From contig JAPSJG010000198.1 of assembly GCA_031178305.1 (NCBI GenBank), positions 1-7,048 of the forward strand: 7,048 nt of DNA. Reading direction: 5' to 3'. The DNA comes from Sinorhizobium sp. (GTDB lineage: Bacteria > Pseudomonadota > Alphaproteobacteria > Rhizobiales > Rhizobiaceae). Under the pieces are notes generated by a model, which ran no database searches, had not been told where the DNA came from, and was given only the letters and a program-made list of their open reading frames with translations. This document shows, in pieces, positions 1 through 4,852 of the stretch (the stretch's first letter is position 1; every line of letters begins with the position of its first letter). Position numbers and translations under genes: made by a program.

Positions 1-553
1 TCACGCGGATTTGGTGTTTGCTGAGTTCCAACGCCAATTGCTGCACCATTGCGACCTGCGCCGCCTTCGTCGCGGCGTAGGCCGTGGCGCCCGGTGTCGT
101 GAACGTGCGGGTGCCGTTGATCGAGGAGACGACGACGATCGCACCGCCGCCGGCCGCCTTCAGATGCGGCACACAGAGGTGGAAGGTGAGATATGTCCCG
201 CGCAGATTGGTTGCGATCGTCTCGTCCCACTCGTGCGGCTTGAGATCGTCTATCGGCGCCCAGACGCCATTGATTCCAGCATTTGCGACGACGACATCGA
301 GCCGACCCAGATCTGTAATCAGCTGTTCGATTGCCGCGCGCATTAGGCGCTCATCCGCGACATCTGCGATGAGCGCCAGCGAGTCGCCGCCCTGCGAGCG
401 AATCGCCTCGACGGTAGCCGCATTTTCCTCCGGAGATCGTCCGAGCACCGCGACGGCCATGCCGTCTTCGGCAAGCTTTAGTGCAACCGCTTTACCGATG
501 CCTGAGCCGGCGCCCGTCACCAGTGCCACACGTTTCGATATTGGCGCCTTCAC
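1..553 (-). CDS. Short-chain dehydrogenase/reductase (SDR), C-terminus cut by left edge
   Basis: NAD(P)-dependent oxidoreductase of the classical SDR family; 184 residues are visible and the gene continues past base 1. The Rossmann cofactor motif TGAGSGIG is at residues 13-20, an acidic ADV turn at 63-65, NAG at 91-93, the structural Asn at 116, catalytic Ser at 143/144, and the YxxxK pair at Tyr159 and Lys163. All parts of the Asn-Ser-Tyr-Lys active site are therefore present. The start is taken as GTG at 553-551 because a strong ribosome site (CGAGGAG, 562-568) lies 8 bases upstream and the Rossmann motif follows at the usual distance. The basic residue in GRS at 38-40, after the second beta strand, hints at NADP preference. 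The substrate cannot be read from this fragment: 3-oxoacyl-ACP reductase-like, sugar dehydrogenases and general stress SDRs all look alike here. It follows the DUF982 gene by 79 bases and may be co-transcribed with it or use its own weak promoter. Confidence 0.93.
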   Translation of the reverse strand, partial: MKAPISKRVALVTGAGSGIGKAVALKLAEDGMAVAVLGRSPEENAATVEAIRSQGGDSLALIADVADERLMRAAIEQLITDLGRLDVVVANAGINGVWAPIDDLKPHEWDETIATNLRGTYLTFHLCVPHLKAAGGGAIVVVSSINGTRTFTTPGATAYAATKAAQVAMVQQLALELSKHQIRV

Positions 554-561
554 TGCCGGAA

Positions 562-568
562 CTCCTCG
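562..568 (-). promoter_or_regulatory. Ribosome binding site deciding the GTG start of the SDR gene
   Basis: The minus strand reads CGAGGAG, 8 bases before GTG (553-551). There is no ATG in frame close to the Rossmann fold, so this site is the main reason for choosing the GTG start. Confidence 0.7.
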
Positions 569-608
569 CTTAGTCTCGCGCAAAGCCAAGGCGACGCACC
601 CTCGACCA

Positions 609-634
609 AACGGGCGGACAGTGCCGGCCGTTTC
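609..634 (-). promoter_or_regulatory. Possible degenerate EcfG-type promoter before the SDR gene
   Basis: The minus strand reads GAAAC, 17 bases, CGTT. This differs from the EcfG/RpoE2 pattern (GGAAC-N16/17-CGTT) by one base in the -35 box. It sits at the stop codon of the DUF982 gene, with the -10 element about 55 bases ahead of the SDR start, so position and direction fit. One mismatch in a 9-base pattern is weak evidence by itself. It is reported because the other transcription units in the window carry exact or near-exact copies. Confidence 0.3.
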
Positions 635-926
635 ATGAATCCTCGCGGGGCCAGCGGCTCACGCGAAATCCCGCTTCCGTCGCTGCATCGAGAAACGTGG
701 ACTGAGCGACGGCCGGCGAAGCGTCGCCGTTCAATGCCGCGGCGCACGTCGAAAGGGCCGTTTCGCGGGCGGGACTCGCGGTTTGAGGCCAGTGGTTCTT
801 GAGACACAGAAACGCGTCCCTTGTGCTTTGCACCCGGAACACGCGATCATCCTTTTCCAGGATTACAGGCTCGTCCCACAGCCGATCGACAGTCAGCTCA
901 ACCATACTGCTGTTTCCCCGCTGCAT
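633..926 (-). CDS. DUF982 family small protein
   Basis: A 97-residue soluble protein recognised as DUF982, a family of unknown function abundant in Rhizobiales and often present in many copies per genome. The family outline is clear: W17-DEPV near the start, a beta-rich stretch to about residue 33, a helix ending in the WP of NHWP (44-47), the Ala-rich helix with Cys61 (TALSTCAAAL, 56-65), and the closing FLDAATEAGF (78-87). The chosen ATG (926) has a strong purine-rich ribosome site, GGAGGAGAGG, ending 4 bases before it. A second in-frame ATG at 905 is possible and would remove 7 residues that are not part of the domain. The gene overlaps the end of the upstream CBS gene by 29 bases, so translation is probably coupled, and expression should follow the promoter at 1584-1608. 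No role can be assigned from sequence. Confidence 0.85.
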   Translation of the reverse strand: MQRGNSSMVELTVDRLWDEPVILEKDDRVFRVQSTRDAFLCLKNHWPQTASPARETALSTCAAALNGDASPAVAQSTFLDAATEAGFRVSRWPREDS

Positions 927-1365
927 TGCGCCTCTCCTCCGCCGCCGCAGCCACTACGACGGCGCCGACCTCGGGATATACTCTGGCAATGTCCGCCAGT
1001 GCCAGGACACCGACCGCGTGGCGGTTTTCGTCTACGACCACCAGCCGTCGGATTCCGCAGTTCGCCATCTTTTGCGCAGCAGTCAGAACGCTGTCGCCTG
1101 GCGAGCAGGTCTCCGGCGAAACGACCATGAATTCGCGAACGGCTGCCGTTGTAGACAGTCCCTTTGCCAGAACGGATGCGACGATGTCTCTGTCGGAGAT
1201 AACGCCAAGGATTGCGCCGACGGGCGGAAACTCAACTGGGAGAAAACCCACCCCCGTCTCAGCCATAAGCCGCGCTGCGGACTGGGCAGAGTCGCCCGTC
1301 GATATCGTGTACACCGTCGGCGTCATGAGCGATGCCACGGTGGTGAACGCATCACGACCGTCCAT
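898..1365 (-). CDS. Stand-alone twin-CBS-domain protein (downstream copy)
   Basis: A 155-residue cytosolic protein made of a Bateman module, two CBS domains that usually bind adenine nucleotides (AMP, ATP, SAM or similar) and often act as energy sensors. The first CBS spans roughly residues 7-65, with SLMTP at 12-16 and GVISDRD at 54-60. The second spans roughly 75-130, with GIRRLVVVDE at 104-113 and GVLALADIAR at 119-128. A 25-residue tail follows (VVVAAAAEERRNAAG...), Ala-rich then charged. No enzyme or transporter domain is attached. The ATG at 1365 has AGGAG 10 bases upstream. It overlaps the stop of the preceding 66-residue ORF by 14 bases, and its own end overlaps the DUF982 gene, giving a tight three-gene cassette. 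It is a divergent paralogue of the CBS protein at 1724-2149, with an extended loop (VEFPPVGA, 44-51) before the GVISDRD strand. The ligand and partner are not evident. Confidence 0.93.
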   Translation of the reverse strand: MDGRDAFTTVASLMTPTVYTISTGDSAQSAARLMAETGVGFLPVEFPPVGAILGVISDRDIVASVLAKGLSTTAAVREFMVVSPETCSPGDSVLTAAQKMANCGIRRLVVVDENRHAVGVLALADIARVYPEVGAVVVAAAAEERRNAAGKQQYG

Positions 1366-1552
1366 TGCTCAGACTCCTGCCGTCAACCGATGCCGGAACC
1401 TTGATCTCTTCCGAAGGAGGCGTCGGCAGGGGTAAGTCCACCTGATGAGGCACGATGACCTGAGGTTCGGCCGCGTTCCTGCGGCGCCGTCGAGAATCCT
1501 GCACTCCGGCGTCAGTCGGTTGTGGTCTGGCGCGCTTGAACTTCTGTCGCAT
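1352..1552 (-). CDS. Unrecognised small basic protein, 66 residues
   Basis: I do not recognise this protein. It begins MRQKFKRARP, has an Arg cluster (SRRRRRN) at about residues 23-29, then a Pro-rich stretch (DLPLPTPPSEE), and looks intrinsically disordered with no membrane segment or signal peptide. Reasons to believe it is real: AAGGAG at 1559-1564 lies 6 bases before the ATG, a GGAAC-N16-CGTT promoter-like site ends 31 bases upstream, and its stop overlaps the start of the CBS gene by 14 bases as in coupled operon genes. The frame is open further upstream to an ATG at 1621, but that start would lie upstream of the predicted promoter, so the shorter form is preferred. It could also be a translated leader whose main job is to deliver ribosomes to the CBS gene. 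Confidence 0.55.
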   Translation of the reverse strand: MRQKFKRARPQPTDAGVQDSRRRRRNAAEPQVIVPHQVDLPLPTPPSEEIKVPASVDGRSLSNGRS

Positions 1553-1558
1553 CGCGGT

Positions 1559-1564
1559 CTCCTT
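1559..1564 (-). promoter_or_regulatory. Ribosome binding site of the 66-residue ORF
   Basis: AAGGAG on the minus strand, 6 bases before the ATG at 1552. It selects the internal ATG over the upstream in-frame ATG at 1621. Confidence 0.65.
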
Positions 1565-1583
1565 CGCGGTTGGGAACAATGCC

Positions 1584-1608
1584 AACGTACCGGCGAAGCG
1601 ATAGTTCC
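1584..1608 (-). promoter_or_regulatory. EcfG/RpoE2-type promoter for the ORF66-CBS-DUF982 cassette
   Basis: The minus strand reads GGAAC (1608-1604), 16 bases, CGTT (1587-1584), an exact match to the general-stress sigma factor consensus of alphaproteobacteria. The -10 element is 31 bases before the ATG at 1552, leaving room for a short leader containing the ribosome site. Location in a 171-base gap and correct direction support function. Recognition by EcfG is inferred from the motif. Confidence 0.75.
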
Positions 1609-1723
1609 CTTGGCCGTTCATTTTCGGTTCAGAAAACCGCGTTCAACGGCAATCGTGCGATGCGCCGCCTCTCGATGGGCGCCTCTTGCGGGAGCCGAGT
1701 GGGCGTGACACAGCGGGTTCGCG

Positions 1724-2149
1724 CTATTGATTGTGGGCCCCGCCCGGATCCGTAATGCCTTGAAGGCCGACGCCCGCCAGGGACGGATCGGCATGAGCGG
1801 CATCCGCAAGCGATATGACGCCGACGAGGCGTTTAGCGCGATTGACCACTGGCATCCGGCGGACCTGTTCATCGCCCATGTTATGAGCGACATCGGAGAG
1901 TTCCTCATCGTCGAAACAATATTTGACGTCGGATGTCATCACGTCTGCGACGCGCGTACTGGCGTCGCGGCCATTAGCAACGCAACGGACCACGATGTCG
2001 CGGTCTGTGATCATCCCGACCAGCCGGTCATTCTCGCCGACAGGCAGGAATCCGATATCGTTCTCGGCCATGTGCTGAGCAACTGCCGCGACCGTGTCCT
2101 GCGGGCTCACTACATGAACATTTTTTGTCATCACGTCTGCTACGCGCAT
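1724..2149 (-). CDS. Stand-alone twin-CBS-domain protein (upstream copy)
   Basis: A 141-residue cytosolic protein consisting almost entirely of two CBS domains, the nucleotide-binding Bateman module. The first begins with VADVMT at residues 3-8 and ends with GMITDRDIVV at 45-54. The second begins with VADVMT at 68-73 and ends with GVISLADAA at 110-118. The MTxxV openings and ITDRDI strands are textbook for bacterial stand-alone CBS proteins. A short Gly-rich tail (TDPGGAHNQ) follows. The ATG at 2149 is preceded by GAGGAG with 8 bases spacing. It starts 15 bases after the DUF2934 stop, so the two probably share the promoter at 2437-2461. Family members bind AMP/ATP-type ligands and are often stress-induced. 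The partner is unknown, and no catalytic domain is present. Confidence 0.95.
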   Translation of the reverse strand: MRVADVMTKNVHVVSPQDTVAAVAQHMAENDIGFLPVGENDRLVGMITDRDIVVRCVANGRDASTRVADVMTSDVKYCFDDEELSDVAHNMGDEQVRRMPVVNRAKRLVGVISLADAAHADPSLAGVGLQGITDPGGAHNQ

Positions 2150-2164
2150 ATTCGGTACTCCTCG

Positions 2165-2395
2165 TTAAACCTGACCGGCATCGGGATCGTCGGCCTCTCT
2201 ATGCGACGGCGGGCTCACGGGCGAGTTCAGTGCGCCGGTAGCGCCTTCCGTCTCTTCCATCGGACTGGGTGGATCGCCGCGGGTCATCTCGCGACTGGCC
2301 TGCTCCCAATGCCGCTTGTCCTGACCTTCCGGCCGGCCTTCCCGCTCCCAGATGGCATAAGCTCGCCGCCGGATGAGTTCTTCCCTGTCATCCAT
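2165..2395 (-). CDS. DUF2934 family small protein
   Basis: A 76-residue protein whose first half matches DUF2934, a short helical domain of unknown function common in proteobacteria: EELIRRRAYAIWEREGRPEGQDKRHWEQA at residues 5-33, with the conserved RAYxIWExEGRPxG and HWxxA elements. The second half (about residues 38-76) is Pro-, Glu- and Ser-rich, probably disordered, with no recognisable motif. The ATG at 2395 is preceded by GGAG with 7 bases spacing. It is the first gene after a GGAAC-N16-CGTT promoter-like site and is followed after 15 bases by the twin-CBS gene, so the pair form a short operon. Domain assignment is confident; function is not known. Confidence 0.9.
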   Translation of the reverse strand: MDDREELIRRRAYAIWEREGRPEGQDKRHWEQASREMTRGDPPSPMEETEGATGALNSPVSPPSHREADDPDAGQV

Positions 2396-2436
2396 CTCCC
2401 ATCTCCACTCGATCGTTGAGCTGCCCGATTATTGCC

Positions 2437-2461
2437 AACGACCGAGTCACTCATTTGTTCC
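2437..2461 (-). promoter_or_regulatory. EcfG/RpoE2-type promoter for the DUF2934-CBS operon
   Basis: The minus strand reads GGAAC (2461-2457), 16 bases, CGTT (2440-2437), an exact consensus match. The -10 element lies 41 bases before the DUF2934 ATG, inside the 141-base gap after glgX. It would allow DUF2934-CBS to be expressed independently of glgX read-through. No convincing terminator for glgX was seen in this gap. Confidence 0.75.
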
Positions 2462-2536
2462 GTGAAGCAGCATGTCGCTTTCGGACCGGGGGGGCCGGCC
2501 ATCCGAGGAATGTGGGGCGGGCACTCCAACTACGCG

Positions 2537-4600
2537 TTACCGCTCGGCGGCTTGAGCGCTTGCAACGAATACGACCGCGCTTTGTCGGGTTATCCCCTCG
2601 ACGTCACGGACGTCTGCGGGCTGGAAGCTGCCACTTGCGCTGTCAAACACGCGGTGCCATTGCCAGCCTTGCCTGGGCTCAGGCAATGAAAAGCGGCAAT
2701 CGATGCCGGCGTTGAAGACAAGGAGCAAATCAGCCTCGTCGCCGGCATCGTGCAGATGTACCCCGATCGCCTGCTGCTCGGGCTGATGCCAATCCTCATC
2801 CGTCATGACTCCGGCGTCGGGACGCAGCCATGTGACCAGTTCCCCAGTCACGAAGCCGTCCTGGCGAAGAAGGGGGTTCGCAAGCCGCAAGGCGATCAAA
2901 CTCCGGCAATAGGCGAGGAAGTCGTGATCGCCGGCAGGCCAATCGACCCAGCCGATTTCATTGTCCTGGCAATAGCTGTTGTTGTTGCCGCCCTGGCTGT
3001 TACCAATCTCGTCTCCGCCAAGCACCATGGGAACGCCCTGGCTGAGCATAAGGGTCGCCATCATCGCTCGACGCCGGCGCGAGCGGGCCGCAAGGATAGT
3101 CTCATCGTCGGTGGCGCCTTCGACACCGAGGTTGTCTGAACAATTGTCCCCATGTCCGTCCCGGTTGTCTTCACCGTTCGCCTCATTGTGCCGCTCGTTG
3201 AACGACACCGTGTCGATCAGCGTGAAGCCGTCATGAGCGCTGACAAGATTGACGGAAGAGGTCGCCACACGTCCGGAGTGGTTGAATTCGGTCGGAGAGC
3301 CCACTAGCCGCTGCGCAAGGGCAGCCAGTTGCCCGTCATCGCGCCTCCAGTAGCGCCGCACATCGTCGCGAAACCGGTCGTTCCATTCCCGAAAGGGCGG
3401 GGGGAACCCACCGAGCTGATAGCCGCCGTCCCCTATGTCCCACGGTTCGGCAATCAGTTTCACGCCGGCAAGGATGGGATCCTGACGAATAGCGTCAAAA
3501 AATCCGCCCTCCCTGTCGAAATCGATCTGTTCCCGGCCGAGCGCACTCGCCAGATCGAACCGAAAACCGTCCACATGCATCGCGGTAACCCAGTAACGCA
3601 GGCTGTCGAGGACCATCCGAAGCACCATGGGATGAGCGACGTTGAGCGTGTTGCCGGTGCCTGTCATATCGAATGTGTGCCTGCCATCGGGCGACTGCCG
3701 ATAATAGCTCAGGTTGTCGATGCCGCGGAAAGACAAGGTCGGGCCGAGCTCGGAACCTTCGCCTGTGTGGTTGTAGACCACATCCATGATTACTTCGATG
3801 CCGGCGGCGTGGAAGGCCTTCACCATCGATTTGAATTCCTGGATGCTTCCGTTCGAGAGATAGCGACGGGCCGGAGCGAAATAGCCGAGCGGCTGATAGC
3901 CCCAATAATTGCGTAAGCCCCTTTCGACCAGGTACCGATCATCGAGGAAATATTGGACCGGGAGGAGTTCCACCGCCGTCACGCCGAGCTTCGCCAGATG
4001 CTCGATGATCGCGGGATGCGCCATTGCCCCGAACGTACCGCGTTCGTGCTCCGGTATGGCCGGATGCATCAGCGTCAAGCCGCGAATATGCGCTTCATAG
4101 ATCACGGTGTCCGTCCAAGGGCGCCGGATCGCCTGTTCGCCCTCCCAGTCGAACTCGGGATTCTGCACGACGGCCTTCACCATATACGGAGCGCTGTCCC
4201 GCTCATCGAAACTCAGGTCGGCTTCCTCGTGCCCGACACGATATCCGAACAAGGCATCATGCCACGTCAGCTGTCCAAATATCTGTTTGGCATAGGGATC
4301 GAGGAGCAGCTTATTGGGATTGAAGCGGTGCCCGTTCCTCGGATCGTAAGGGCCGTGCACGCGATATCCATAAATAGCGCCAGGGCCGATCCCCGGGAGG
4401 AAACCTGACCACACGTCACCTTCGCGTGTCGGCAAGGGCAGGCGCGCGATCTCGTCGTGACCGTCGTCAGAGAACAAGCAAAGGTCAACCCTTTCCGCGT
4501 GAGCTGAAAAGAGCGCGAAATGCGTACCGTCGCCTATGTAATCTGCTCCAAGCTCCGGCTTGAGGAAGTCCAACTTGGAGAAGGAGAGGTCCATGGGCAC
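2537..4600 (-). CDS. glgX: Glycogen debranching enzyme (isoamylase-type glycoside hydrolase family 13)
   Basis: A cytosolic GH13 enzyme that cleaves alpha-1,6 branches of phosphorylase-trimmed glycogen, releasing short maltooligosaccharides. The length of 687 residues fits GlgX. An N-terminal CBM48-like beta domain covers about residues 15-110 (THFALFSAHAERVDLCLF). The TIM-barrel motifs are DVVYNH at 273-278, GFRFDL at 345-350 with nucleophile Asp349, AEPWDIG at 384-390 with acid Glu385, and SAHDG at 454-458 with Asp457. A GNNNSYCQDN segment at 538-547 is also typical of GlgX. All three catalytic residues are present. The reading starts at GTG 4600; an ATG lies two codons further in (4594). 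Neither has a strong ribosome site, so the exact start is open. It is transcribed divergently from treZ, with an EcfG-type promoter 60 bases upstream. Its products could feed a TreY/TreZ route to trehalose. Confidence 0.96.
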   Translation of the reverse strand: MPMDLSFSKLDFLKPELGADYIGDGTHFALFSAHAERVDLCLFSDDGHDEIARLPLPTREGDVWSGFLPGIGPGAIYGYRVHGPYDPRNGHRFNPNKLLLDPYAKQIFGQLTWHDALFGYRVGHEEADLSFDERDSAPYMVKAVVQNPEFDWEGEQAIRRPWTDTVIYEAHIRGLTLMHPAIPEHERGTFGAMAHPAIIEHLAKLGVTAVELLPVQYFLDDRYLVERGLRNYWGYQPLGYFAPARRYLSNGSIQEFKSMVKAFHAAGIEVIMDVVYNHTGEGSELGPTLSFRGIDNLSYYRQSPDGRHTFDMTGTGNTLNVAHPMVLRMVLDSLRYWVTAMHVDGFRFDLASALGREQIDFDREGGFFDAIRQDPILAGVKLIAEPWDIGDGGYQLGGFPPPFREWNDRFRDDVRRYWRRDDGQLAALAQRLVGSPTEFNHSGRVATSSVNLVSAHDGFTLIDTVSFNERHNEANGEDNRDGHGDNCSDNLGVEGATDDETILAARSRRRRAMMATLMLSQGVPMVLGGDEIGNSQGGNNNSYCQDNEIGWVDWPAGDHDFLAYCRSLIALRLANPLLRQDGFVTGELVTWLRPDAGVMTDEDWHQPEQQAIGVHLHDAGDEADLLLVFNAGIDCRFSLPEPRQGWQWHRVFDSASGSFQPADVRDVEGITRQSAVVFVASAQAAER

Positions 4601-4660
4601 ATTCGACTTTCGGCTTCAAGCAAGACCAACAACATAGAGGATACTACCGCGCGAGGTGCG

Positions 4661-4685
4661 AACGCACTGCGATTGCGTTTGTTCC
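4661..4685 (-). promoter_or_regulatory. EcfG/RpoE2-type promoter for glgX
   Basis: The minus strand reads GGAAC (4685-4681), 16 bases, CGTT (4664-4661), an exact consensus match. The -10 element is 60 bases before the glgX GTG. This suggests that glycogen debranching is switched on by general stress or starvation; the sigma factor is inferred from the motif. Confidence 0.75.
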
Positions 4686-4717
4686 GGCGCATGCAAGGAG
4701 GGCGCCGCCCGAGGGTC

Positions 4718-4742
4718 GGAACTTTGCATCAGGGTCCGGGTT
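4718..4742 (+). promoter_or_regulatory. EcfG/RpoE2-type promoter for treZ-udgX
   Basis: The plus strand reads GGAAC (4718-4722), 16 bases, GGTT (4739-4742). This keeps the GGAAC-N18-TT core of the RpoE2 pattern, with G instead of C at the first -10 position. The predicted transcript starts near 4750, giving a leader of about 100 bases to the treZ ATG at 4853. Confidence 0.62.
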
Positions 4743-4762
4743 GTTAAAGCACGTTCGCGCCT

Positions 4763-4783
4763 GGGCGCGCTTTGGCGCCTTTT
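4763..4783 (+). terminator. Terminator-like hairpin in the treZ leader
   Basis: GGGCGC (4763-4768), loop GCTTTG, GCGCCT (4775-4780), then a T run (4780-4783). The stem is six pairs including one G-U, with the T run only on the plus strand. It lies between the predicted treZ promoter and the start codon. An alternative stem, CGCGC (4756-4760) with GCGCG (4765-4769), would exclude it. It may be a weak terminator, an attenuator or chance in GC-rich DNA; the stem is short. Confidence 0.3.
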
Positions 4784-4852
4784 CGTGTGCATGTCGTTCC
4801 AGACTGCTGCACAGCGTGGGCTAGATTCATCGGGGCGATAGGGCAACGGCCA

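Larger units (their letters stand above)
4601..4852. other. Divergent glgX/treZ regulatory region
   Basis: This 252-base gap is the longest without a gene. It holds two back-to-back EcfG-type promoter-like sites (4661-4685 minus, 4718-4742 plus) whose -35 boxes are 32 bases apart. Between them is a small GC palindrome, GGGCG-C-CGCCC (4700-4710). On the treZ side a leader of about 100 bases carries a hairpin followed by four T residues (4763-4783). No coding sequence here looks credible. Confidence 0.7.

Noticed and set aside
550..807. 85-codon minus-strand frame spanning the DUF982-SDR junction
   Set aside because: It is out of frame with the well-supported DUF982 and SDR genes, which occupy the same strand, and has Arg-rich low-information translation.
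799..1435. Two long plus-strand frames opposite the downstream CBS gene
   Set aside because: Both are Arg/Ser/Cys-rich shadow translations antisense to a well-formed CBS protein.
1553..1621. Longer form of the 66-residue ORF starting at ATG 1621
   Set aside because: This start lies upstream of the predicted EcfG-type promoter, whereas the internal ATG at 1552 has a clear AAGGAG.
1670..1705. Imperfect GC-rich inverted repeat after the upstream CBS gene
   Set aside because: Pairing is broken and no T run follows on the minus strand, so it is not supported as a terminator.
1727..2419. 230-codon open frame on the plus strand across the CBS and DUF2934 genes
   Set aside because: Antisense to two recognised proteins. 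The translation is rich in His and Cys without domain features and has no ribosome site.
3329..3916. 195-codon plus-strand frame inside glgX
   Set aside because: Antisense to the catalytic barrel of GlgX, with no recognisable domain.
4601..4640. Possible short upstream leader ORF before glgX on the minus strand
   Set aside because: An ATG in the leader opens a frame overlapping the glgX start, but it has no ribosome site and no residue bias suggesting an attenuator peptide.
4772..4852. TTG-started 27-residue extension of TreZ
   Set aside because: It begins inside the leader hairpin, has no ribosome site, and the added residues do not resemble the TreZ N-terminus.
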